Part shown: positions 28,862 through 36,320 of the stretch, one piece after another
Layout of the letters: the number at the start of each line of letters is the position of its first letter
Numbering within the stretch: the first letter of the stretch is position 1
From: Acidobacteriaceae bacterium
GTDB taxonomy: Bacteria; Acidobacteriota; Terriglobia; Terriglobales; Acidobacteriaceae
Assembly (NCBI GenBank): GCA_903642235.1
Contig: CAHJWL010000001.1
Coordinates: 1 to 64,000 of the forward strand
Length of the DNA stretch: 64,000 nt
Direction of reading: 5' to 3'
Made by a program: the position numbers and the translations under genes
The notes under the pieces: model-generated
Told to the model about the DNA's origin: nothing
Database searches by the model: none
Seen by the model: only the letters and a program-made list of their open reading frames with translations

Positions 28862-29025
28862 TGTCTCTGCCGGAGTGCAGAGCGGGAAGCGATACTCTGC
28901 GTCACTCCACCCCGGCGAGAGTGCATCGGCTCGTTGCCGGGACTGCGGTCTTTGCTTCAGTAGGAGCGTGAAGGCTGATGGAGCATCCCCGCAATGGGGA
29001 CTTGCTTCGCGGCGGCAGGTCTGTT
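28862..29025 (+). ncRNA. ssrS: Candidate 6S RNA (ssrS)
   Basis: Gap of 186 bases between zapA and the next signal-peptide start, about the size of 6S RNA, and zapA is the conserved upstream neighbour of ssrS in many bacteria. Paired elements fit a long interrupted hairpin: CTGCCG 28867-28872 with CGGCAG 29013-29018 as a closing pair, a stem built on CCCCGGCGAG and CTCGTTGCCGGG around 28910-28942 as the apical arm, and TCCCC-GCAAT-GGGGA near the 3' side. The exact ends and the full fold are not determined by eye. Confidence 0.5.
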
Positions 29026-29040
29026 GTGCTGATCGTGACG

Positions 29041-30126
29041 ATGACTCTTCCGCGCAATCTTCTCAGGTGGTGTGGCGCTTTGGTGATGAGCTGGGCCGGG
29101 GCGGCCTGCGCGCAGAAGGAGGCGCCAGCACCGGCATTTCGCAGCGATCCGGCGTTTGTGAGTGAGGTGGCGGCGGCGCGGGCTGAGGGCGAGGCAATTC
29201 CGGAGCAGATCCTGCACTGGCGGCAGGCGAACACTGTTGCCGGGGAGGAGTGTGCGGAGTGTTTCGAGCGGGTGGCGACACTGAGTTTTCGGGCGGGGCT
29301 GTGGGAGGAGGCGATCCGGGCGGCGACGCAGTTTGCGCAGAGTGCGCCGGGGGCGAAGGATCAGGCCTATGCGGAGCTGCTGCATGGGTCGGCAATCTTT
29401 CACCTGAATGACGACCAGCCGACGCCGAAGGAGCTGGCGGAGGCAGATGCGGTGCTGAAGGCGGCGATCGGGCACGATCCGGAGCTGCGGACGGCGCTCT
29501 ATCTTGACGGGCGGGCGCTGGCAGCGCTGCACAAGGATGAGGACGCGCGCGAAGCCTTCACGAAGTACATCCAGCTGGCGCCGGCGGACGACCGGTATAA
29601 GGGGCGGGCGCAGAACTACCTGGCGAATCTGTCGCTGGCGCGCGCGACGATGGCGCCTCCATTTTCTGCAAAGACGCTGGACGGGCGGACGGTGTCGCTC
29701 GACGGGCTGCATGGGCAGGTGGTGCTGCTGGACTTCTGGGCGACGTGGTGTGTGCCATGCAGGCAGTTTCTACCGCGGCTCAAGAAGCTGGCGGCGGATC
29801 TGAAGGATGAGCCGTTTACGCTGCTGAGTGTTTCGTGGGATGAGGATGAGGACGCATGGAAGACCTATGTGGCGGCGAACGGCATGACGTGGCCGCAGGT
29901 GCTGGATGCGGGGCATCAGCTCTCAAATACCTATGGCGTTGACGGGCTGCCGCATACCTTCACGATCGACGCGGACGGGGCGTTGCGGAGCGAAGTTGTG
30001 GGGATGGGGTCGGACGACATCGAGGCGCGGGTGCGGGCTCTGCTGCTGAAGGCGAACCGTGAGGCGCATCCGCGGCGGATGCTGCCGAAGGCAGGCGGGG
30101 CGACGGTTCCCGCGCAGACGCACTGA
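29041..30126 (+). CDS. TlpA-like thioredoxin-fold protein with TPR-like N-terminal region (first of tandem pair)
   Basis: 361 residues with signal peptide (MTLPRNLLRWCGALVMSWAGAACAQ). N-terminal two thirds are helical and Ala/Glu-rich with repeat-like blocks (AYAELLHGSAIFHLN, ALYLDGRALAALHKDEDAREAF). C-terminal TlpA/AhpC domain: MAPPFSAKTLDGRTVSLDGL, redox motif WCVPC at about residue 237, and cis-Pro turn GLPHTFTIDADG. Likely a periplasmic thiol-disulfide exchange protein. ATG 29041 is chosen as the start since it opens a clean signal peptide. Its tandem paralog follows. Confidence 0.8.
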   Translation: MTLPRNLLRWCGALVMSWAGAACAQKEAPAPAFRSDPAFVSEVAAARAEGEAIPEQILHWRQANTVAGEECAECFERVATLSFRAGLWEEAIRAATQFAQSAPGAKDQAYAELLHGSAIFHLNDDQPTPKELAEADAVLKAAIGHDPELRTALYLDGRALAALHKDEDAREAFTKYIQLAPADDRYKGRAQNYLANLSLARATMAPPFSAKTLDGRTVSLDGLHGQVVLLDFWATWCVPCRQFLPRLKKLAADLKDEPFTLLSVSWDEDEDAWKTYVAANGMTWPQVLDAGHQLSNTYGVDGLPHTFTIDADGALRSEVVGMGSDDIEARVRALLLKANREAHPRRMLPKAGGATVPAQTH

Positions 30127-30220
30127 CGCGCCGGGTGACGCGTACCTCCGGGTAAATGCAGAGCGCTTTTCGCTTGCGCAAGAGCCGGAGCCGTTTGATG
30201 ATGCGGCTACTGGAGCTCTC

Positions 30221-31255
30221 ATGCATCGCCTGCTTGTTCTGTCTGCCCTGATCCTTTCGCTCTGTCCATCGTTGTTGACCGCGCAGAGCGCCTCCTACCT
30301 CTCTGACCCCAAGTTTCAGAAGGAGGTGGCTGCCGCCGCGGAGCCGCGCCAGTTTGCGTCGGAGCGGCTGGGACACTGGAAGAAGGCGAACAAGATCGCG
30401 GGCGGCACGTGCGTCGACTGCCTGCGGCAGATCATCGAGCTCGAGTACCGGAGCGGCGACACAAAGGCGGAGATGGCGAGCTGCGAGGATCTGCAGCGGG
30501 TGGCGACAAACCCGGCCGACAAGGCTTTTGGATCGATGATGCGAGGGAGCGCCCTGTTTCATGCCAACCGGGATAGACCCAAGCCGGAGCAGCTGGAGCA
30601 GGCGGAGGCGGCGTTCCGCGAGACGCTGGCGTTGAGCCCGGGGACGCGGATTGCGAGGTACATGGAGGGACGAACGCTGGCGCTGCTGCATCGCGACGAG
30701 GACGCTCGCACCATCTTTACCGACTATGTGAAGGCGGCGCCGGCGGGCGATCGCTACCGACTGCGGGCGCAGCACTTTGCCGAGAGTCCGGCACTGGCGC
30801 GGGCGAAGATGGCTCCGCCTTTTACGGTGACGACGGCAGACGGGAAGCAGTTTACGCTCGACGACATGGGCGGCCGGGTGGTGCTGGTGGACTTCTGGGC
30901 GACGTGGTGTGGACCGTGCAACGTGGAGCTGCCGCACATGCAGAAGATCGCGCAGGAGTTTGCCGGGCAGCCATTCGTGCTGATCAGCGTGTCGTGGGAT
31001 AAGGATGCGGCGAAGTGGCAGGAGTTTCTCGACAAGCATGGCATGCGTTGGGCCCAATACCGCGATGTCGATCACCAGCTCTCGGAGGCGTATGGCGTGG
31101 ATGCGATTCCACACTATTTCACGATCGATTCGGACGGCGTGTTGCAGTCGGAGATGATCGGTTCAGGATCCGATATCGAGGGCAAGCTTCGAAAGCTGGT
31201 GGCGCGAGCGCAGGAGGCGCGCCCGCCGGCGGTGGGGAAGACCGAGGGGCAGTGA
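30221..31255 (+). CDS. TlpA-like thioredoxin-fold protein with TPR-like N-terminal region (second of tandem pair)
   Basis: 344 residues, signal peptide MHRLLVLSALILSLCPSLLTAQ. Same domain order as the upstream gene; shared blocks include YMEGRTLALLHRDEDARTIF, MAPPFTVTTADGKQFTLDDMGG, redox WCGPC at about residue 229, and IPHYFTIDSDG. ATG 30221 has GGAG seven bases upstream; longer starts would remove the signal peptide. Predicted periplasmic thiol oxidoreductase, possibly acting on c-type cytochrome or other thiol substrates; substrates unknown. Confidence 0.8.
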   Translation: MHRLLVLSALILSLCPSLLTAQSASYLSDPKFQKEVAAAAEPRQFASERLGHWKKANKIAGGTCVDCLRQIIELEYRSGDTKAEMASCEDLQRVATNPADKAFGSMMRGSALFHANRDRPKPEQLEQAEAAFRETLALSPGTRIARYMEGRTLALLHRDEDARTIFTDYVKAAPAGDRYRLRAQHFAESPALARAKMAPPFTVTTADGKQFTLDDMGGRVVLVDFWATWCGPCNVELPHMQKIAQEFAGQPFVLISVSWDKDAAKWQEFLDKHGMRWAQYRDVDHQLSEAYGVDAIPHYFTIDSDGVLQSEMIGSGSDIEGKLRKLVARAQEARPPAVGKTEGQ

Positions 31256-31418
31256 TGGGAGGTCGTCCGAGCTGCGCCTGATCGGGCAAGGCCGCTCCGA
31301 GAGATGCCGGGGTATCGTGTGACGCATGCGGGAGCGACCGGCTGCCCCGCTCTTCTTCCTGAGGCTGAGTGCGGCGGCATCCTACTTGCAGACACAGGGT
31401 AGAAGTCGAGGGGGAAGC

Positions 31419-32222
31419 ATGGACAGGATTGAGATTCCAGAGGATCAGGTGACGTCGCTCGATGCGATTGCGGCGGGGGTGAAGGGGCTGCGGATTGTGT
31501 TTGTGAATGTGTTCGGGGTGGAACACCCGGACGGAGGCTGGACGCTGGTGGATGCGGGGATACCTGCGTCGGCGGGGCGGATACGGAGCTGGGCGGAGAA
31601 GACCTTTGGACGGCCGGCGCGTGCGATCGTGCTGACGCATGGGCATTTTGACCATGCGAGTGAGGCGGCCGAGTTGGCGGATGGATGGGATTGCCCGATC
31701 TTTGCGCACGAGCTCGAGTTTCCGTACCTGACGGGGCAGAAGGCGTATGACGCGCCGAACTGGCAGGCAGGCGGTGGGCTGATGAGCCTGCTGTCGCCGA
31801 CCTACCCGAAGGATCCGATCAACCTGGGCAGCCGGCTGAAGGCGCTGCCCACGGAGGGCGCGGCGCTGGCGGCGCTGCCGGGGTGGACGCCCCTGCACAC
31901 ACCGGGTCACACGCCGGGGCATGTGTCGTTCTTCCGCGAGCAGGACAAGACGCTGCTGGTGGGGGATGCGTTCTGCACGACGAAGCCGGAGAGCTTCTTT
32001 GAAGCGGCGATCGCGCAGCAGCCAGAGCTGCATGGACCACCGGCGTACTTTACGTCGGACTGGGCGGCAGCGAAGGCGTCGGTGCAGAGGCTGGCCGGGC
32101 TTGAGCCACTGACGGTGGCACCGGGACATGGGAAGCCGTTGACGGGAGAGGGTGTGTCGAACCGGCTGTATGAGCTGGCGGACGCGTTCGATGAGATTGC
32201 TGTGCCGGACAATGTTCGCTGA
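31419..32222 (+). CDS. MBL-fold metallo-hydrolase
   Basis: Metal ligands in HGHFDH (motif HxHxDH) after a strand-turn DAGIPASAGRIRSW, then HTPGHTPGHV and GDAFCT for the other ligands, and PGHG near the C-terminus. 267 residues, ordinary single-domain metallo-beta-lactamase fold without recognised extra domains. Substrate unknown. ATG 31419 (MDRIEIPEDQV) is preceded by GAGGGGGAAGC; an in-frame ATG at 31326 adds a non-conserved stretch. Confidence 0.85.
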   Translation: MDRIEIPEDQVTSLDAIAAGVKGLRIVFVNVFGVEHPDGGWTLVDAGIPASAGRIRSWAEKTFGRPARAIVLTHGHFDHASEAAELADGWDCPIFAHELEFPYLTGQKAYDAPNWQAGGGLMSLLSPTYPKDPINLGSRLKALPTEGAALAALPGWTPLHTPGHTPGHVSFFREQDKTLLVGDAFCTTKPESFFEAAIAQQPELHGPPAYFTSDWAAAKASVQRLAGLEPLTVAPGHGKPLTGEGVSNRLYELADAFDEIAVPDNVR

Positions 32223-32772
32223 ACCGTACAAGAGGCTTACGAAAGTTGTAGCGAAGCTTCGCTTGCTAATCGAAACGACTGCCGGTAGCATCCAACCTTA
32301 GAAACCGGTCTGCAAAGCAGGTGCGCGACCAACGCTGGTTGAACCAATATTCATTGAACAGGGATCCAGCTCGTAGATATGGCTCGGTGTGCAGTGTCCG
32401 CCAGTCCGGAATGCCTAAAGAGCCACGGCGGGGTCCCACCGTCTTAGACGGGTTCACCAGCGACTCGACGCACGGCCAAGCGGATCGGTTTTCTTTCCCC
32501 CCTTACACTCTGATCTAAGATCTCTGAAACGCGCGGGTTAGGTCTGGATCTCGGGTCATCCTGGACTGCTACGGATAACCTTTGTTCGAGCAGACCAGAA
32601 AGACAGCAGCGCGGCGAAGCGTGATCCCCCGTGCATGGTGGACTGCCCCACATGGACGAGGGTAGAACGGCGGAGTGAGCGTCTACGCCAAGCGGCTGTT
32701 CCTTCCTGTTTGACCTAAGTCTTGCCTTGTCGGACACGACGCATGATGTGGCACGGTAGCCTATAGGGAGTC
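32223..32772. other. 550-bp gap with no supported gene
   Basis: Lower in coding periodicity than its surroundings and contains several short open frames on both strands, none with family resemblance. One visible element is the 14-bp palindrome AGCGAAGCTTCGCT (32250-32263) just after the MBL gene stop, possibly a hairpin terminator. It may hold a decayed element or an unknown RNA; I could not identify one. Confidence 0.4.
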
Positions 32773-33693
32773 GTGTACCCGACCCTCCTCCACATCGGAC
32801 ATCTTTACCTGCCTACGTTTGGGTTGCTGGCGGCGCTTGGGCTGGCAGCGGCGCTGTGGTTGTCGCTGCGGACGGCGCGGCTGGCCGGCTTGCCATCGGA
32901 CGGGCTTTGGGATGCGGGGGTGTTTGCCGTGGTGGCGGCGTTTGTTTCGTCGCGGCTGCTGCTGGTGATGTTCCACCTGAAGAGCTTTGTGTCGGCGCCA
33001 ATCCTGCTGCTGATGGTGCCGTCGCTGACGGCGATGGGACTGGGGCTGTCGGTGGTGGCGGTGGGAGTGTATCTGTGGCGGAAGGGGATGCCGGTGCTGC
33101 GAGTGATGGATGCGTGGACGGCTCCGGGGTCGCTGCTGTGGGCGTTTCTGGCGATGGGGCATTTGGCGGAGGGGTCAGACCCGGGACTGCCGTCGCGGTT
33201 CGGGCTGCGGACGTCGATGGCGGGGTACAGAGAACAGCCCGTGGCGCTGTATGCGGCGGTGCTGGCTTTGCTGGTGACAATGTGGCTGTACACCTTGCTG
33301 AAGGAGCGACGAGCGGCGGGATGGGTGGCGGGTGCGGGGCTGGTGTGCGTGGGGGTGGTGCAGTTTGGATTGACGTTTTTGCGAATGCCGTACGTGTATG
33401 AGCCTGAGTTCGCACTGGCGTGGCTGGATCCGGTGCAGTGGGCGGCGGCGGGGATGGTGGTGGCGGGGTGTGTGTTGGTGTTGTGGCGCGGCGGGCGAAC
33501 TGCGGGAGTCTTTCCGCTCGCGTTGCCCGGTCGAGAGGATGGCGGTTGGGGAAAGGTCCTCGGCCGCGATGACGGACCTCAAGGAAGCGGCGGCACGGTT
33601 CATCGGGAGCACTCGATGCATGCGCACCAAGTGTCGGAGCAGCAGGAACGGCGCGATGCAATGCGCGGGAAGACGTTGGAGAGGGAGAGATAG
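32773..33693 (+). CDS. Prolipoprotein diacylglyceryl transferase-like (Lgt family, divergent)
   Basis: Seven or so hydrophobic segments in Lgt order, and the start (MYPTLLHIGHLYLPTFGLLAALG) is Lgt-like. The usual GRxGNFINGE-type motif is replaced by GHLAEGSDPGLPS around residue 130, and the HPTQLYE motif appears as YREQPVALYAAV. The C-terminal ~60 residues are hydrophilic and unlike Lgt. So the fold is recognised but catalytic conservation is in doubt. GTG 32773 has GGGAG just upstream. It ends two bases before the next gene. Confidence 0.65.
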   Translation: MYPTLLHIGHLYLPTFGLLAALGLAAALWLSLRTARLAGLPSDGLWDAGVFAVVAAFVSSRLLLVMFHLKSFVSAPILLLMVPSLTAMGLGLSVVAVGVYLWRKGMPVLRVMDAWTAPGSLLWAFLAMGHLAEGSDPGLPSRFGLRTSMAGYREQPVALYAAVLALLVTMWLYTLLKERRAAGWVAGAGLVCVGVVQFGLTFLRMPYVYEPEFALAWLDPVQWAAAGMVVAGCVLVLWRGGRTAGVFPLALPGREDGGWGKVLGRDDGPQGSGGTVHREHSMHAHQVSEQQERRDAMRGKTLERER

Positions 33694-33695
33694 CG

Positions 33696-34949
33696 ATGCC
33701 GTCGAAGAACATGTTGCCGAAGGGGCAGCGCCATCGCTCGGTGCGGGCGGAGTATGTGAAGACGCGCGGGGTGGAGGAAGCGGCGGCGCCGGCGATTCCA
33801 CTGCTGGAGCTCGACCCGTATGCTCCGGGGGCAGAGGAGGCGACGCATCGCGTGGTGGCGCCGGCGGAGGCGCGCGGGCTGCGGCTGGACCAATACCTGG
33901 CGCAGGCAATTCCGGAGATTTCGCGGTCGCGGGTGCAGCTGCTGGTGGAGAGCGGGCAGGTGCTGATCAATGGGGCGGCGCCGAAGGCGAAGCACAAGGT
34001 CGCGCCGGGCGAGGTCATCGTCATTCAGGGGTCGCCGCGACCGGCACCGCTGAAGGCGACGGCGGAGGACATTCCGCTGGACGTGGTGTACGAGGATGAG
34101 TTTCTGGCGATCGTGAACAAGCCGGCGGGAATGAGCGTGCATGCGGGCAATGCGGCTCCGGTGGCGGGGGCTGCGGAGGAGAGTGAGACTTCGGACGAGA
34201 GCGACGACGCATCGACGAGGAAGGATGCTGAGCTGCGGGATCCGCGGGCCTTTGACTCGCGGTCTGTTGATCCGCAGTCTGTTGCTCCGCGGTCTATTGA
34301 TCCGCGGTCGACGGGGACGCTGGTGAATGCGCTGATGCATCACTTTGCGGGGAAGCTGTCGAGTGTGGGGGGCGAACTGCGGCCGGGGATCGTGCATCGG
34401 CTGGATAAGCAGACGAGCGGGTTGATCCTGGTGGCGAAGGATGACCGGACGCATACCAAGCTGAGCGAGGCGTTTGCGGAGCGGACGGTGCACAAGCGGT
34501 ACCTGGCGCTGGTGCAGGGGCACGTGCGCAAAGACGACACGACGGTGACGCTGCCGATCGGGCGGGACCTGATCCGGCGGACGCGGATGACGACGCGGCG
34601 GCCGCTGGAGGCGGTGGGGGTGCGAAGCGCGGTGTCGCATGTGCATGTGACCGAGCGGCTGGGGACGGCGTTTGGCGCGTTCACGCTGGTGGAGGTCACG
34701 ATCGAGACGGGGCGGACGCACCAGATCCGGGTGCATCTGCAGGCCTTGGGGCATCCGGTGGTGGGGGATACGGTGTATGGGGCGGCGGCGGTGCTGCGCG
34801 GGGCGGAGGGACGGACGCTCGAGTTGGGGAGGAACTTTCTCCATGCGGCGACTCTCGAGCTCCTGCATCCGCGAACGGGGAAGGCGTTGCGGGCGGAGGC
34901 GCCGCTCTCGCCGGAGCTCGTGCGGTTTCTGGCGGAGCTGCGTGGCTGA
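33696..34949 (+). CDS. RluA-family pseudouridine synthase (RluD-like)
   Basis: Converts uridine to pseudouridine in rRNA. S4 RNA-binding domain: LRLDQYLAQAIPEISRSRVQLLVESGQVLINGAAPK. Catalytic Asp motif HRLDKQTSGLILVAK at about residue 234, then RYLALVQGHV, TLVEVTIETGRTHQIRVHLQALGHPVVGDTVYG. Between the S4 domain and the catalytic core is a ~55-residue Ser/Asp/Ala-rich insert containing four copies of a 5-residue repeat. 417 residues versus the usual ~320. Confidence 0.9.
   Translation: MPSKNMLPKGQRHRSVRAEYVKTRGVEEAAAPAIPLLELDPYAPGAEEATHRVVAPAEARGLRLDQYLAQAIPEISRSRVQLLVESGQVLINGAAPKAKHKVAPGEVIVIQGSPRPAPLKATAEDIPLDVVYEDEFLAIVNKPAGMSVHAGNAAPVAGAAEESETSDESDDASTRKDAELRDPRAFDSRSVDPQSVAPRSIDPRSTGTLVNALMHHFAGKLSSVGGELRPGIVHRLDKQTSGLILVAKDDRTHTKLSEAFAERTVHKRYLALVQGHVRKDDTTVTLPIGRDLIRRTRMTTRRPLEAVGVRSAVSHVHVTERLGTAFGAFTLVEVTIETGRTHQIRVHLQALGHPVVGDTVYGAAAVLRGAEGRTLELGRNFLHAATLELLHPRTGKALRAEAPLSPELVRFLAELRG
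34251..34310 (+). repeat. Four 15-bp tandem repeats in the pseudouridine synthase gene
   Basis: Units start at 34251, 34266, 34281 and 34296, encoding FDSRS, VDPQS, VAPRS and IDPRS. Fifteen-base steps keep the frame. The unit around GATCCGCGG is GC-rich and unlike the neighbouring code. Confidence 0.75.
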
Positions 34950-34984
34950 CGCAGGGGACTGGGGAACCCAGTAGAATCAAGCCC

Positions 34985-36187
34985 GTGATCGATCGCTTGG
35001 TTTGTCTCCGTACTTTGTCCGCTGCCGTGCTGCTGGTGGGCTCTTCTGTTTATGCGGCAGGTGCCTCGGCGCAGGCTCCGGATGCGTCGCACCCTGCGAC
35101 GACGCCGTACTCCCCGTCCAGGCCCGCGGCCGCGCAATCGCCTACGCCGTCAAACGCTTCAGCGGCGAATGCGCCGGCTTCAACGACGACGGCAGCGGCT
35201 GGGTCTGCGACGCAGGTTCCGCAGTCGGCGGCAGCACCCACCGTGCACGAACCGGCCGCGCAGTCAGGGGCACAGGCTCCGGCGTCCGGAGCGCCTGCAC
35301 CGACGGTGCCGGCTCCAGGGCAGCAGGGTGCGGGGGATGATGAGACGAATACGACTTTTAAGGTGCAGGTGAATGAGGTCAATCTGATCTTCTCGGTCAC
35401 GGATAAGCACGGGCGCTTCGTGACGGGCTTGCGGCAGGAGAACTTCGGATTGCTTGATGATCAGAAGCCGCCGATTGCTGTTGTTGGATTTCGGCAGCAG
35501 ACGAATCTGCCGCTGCGGGTGGGCGTGATGGTGGATACGTCGTCGTCGATCCGGTCACGGTTTCAGTTTGAACAGGACTCGGCGGTGGAGTTCTTTCTGC
35601 AGACGATGCATCGGAGTGACCGCGCGTTTGTGGAGGGGTTTGATATTCAGACGAACCTGGCGCAGGATTTTACGAACTCTGTCGATGCCTTGAACCAGGG
35701 GATTCGCAAGCTGCGGCCGGGTGGCGGAACGGCGCTGTACGACTCGCTCTACAAGACGTGCCGCGATCAGATGCTGACACTGCGGGATGATCTGGCGGTG
35801 CGGAAGGTGCTGATCCTGCTGTCGGATGGGGATGACAACTACTCGCGCGCGGAGCTGTCGGACGCGATCAAGATGTGTCAGCGATCGGAGACGATTGTGG
35901 AGACGATCTCGACCAACCTGAGCCCGACGAAGGACAAGGGCGACGAGACGCTGCGCGTGATCTCCGAGGCGACGGGCGGGCAGGCGTTCTACCCGACGAA
36001 GATCGAAGATGTGGCGACGGGTTTTCGAAACATCGAACAGGAGCTGCGGTCGCAGTACTCGCTGCAGTACCGGCCGGCGAACCTGATTGATAATGGCGCG
36101 TTCCGGACGATCTATCTGCAGGCGCTCGATCCGCGGTACAAGGTGCGGGCGAGCAAGGGGTATTTTGCACCTCGGCCGGCGCAGTAG
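34985..36187 (+). CDS. Secreted VWFA-domain protein
   Basis: VWFA-related protein of the type common in Acidobacteria. Signal peptide, then a ~90-residue Ala/Pro/Ser/Thr linker, then a VWA domain: VNLIFSVTDKHGRFVTGLRQENF and RVGVMVDTSSSIRSRFQF, where DTSSS supplies the metal-ion-dependent adhesion site. GGGTALYDSLYKTC and LILLSDGDDN complete the fold. C-terminal SQYSLQYRP is the usual ending. GTG 34985 is used. Function unknown, likely adhesion or complex assembly outside the inner membrane. Confidence 0.85.
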   Translation: MIDRLVCLRTLSAAVLLVGSSVYAAGASAQAPDASHPATTPYSPSRPAAAQSPTPSNASAANAPASTTTAAAGSATQVPQSAAAPTVHEPAAQSGAQAPASGAPAPTVPAPGQQGAGDDETNTTFKVQVNEVNLIFSVTDKHGRFVTGLRQENFGLLDDQKPPIAVVGFRQQTNLPLRVGVMVDTSSSIRSRFQFEQDSAVEFFLQTMHRSDRAFVEGFDIQTNLAQDFTNSVDALNQGIRKLRPGGGTALYDSLYKTCRDQMLTLRDDLAVRKVLILLSDGDDNYSRAELSDAIKMCQRSETIVETISTNLSPTKDKGDETLRVISEATGGQAFYPTKIEDVATGFRNIEQELRSQYSLQYRPANLIDNGAFRTIYLQALDPRYKVRASKGYFAPRPAQ

Positions 36188-36320
36188 AGGGCTCCCAAGC
36201 TCTGCCGCAGGCGTTCAATGGAGTGATAGTTGGCTGACGGTGTTTCTACCCGATGTATACCCAGCGAGGGTGCCGGGGCGGTCGGGAGCATGGGACCGCC
36301 AGGATTGCCTAAAGGAGATT

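Noticed and set aside
32266-32457. Possible transposase or intron remnant in the 32.2-32.7 kb gap
   Set aside because: Translated pieces did not match any motif I could name with confidence.
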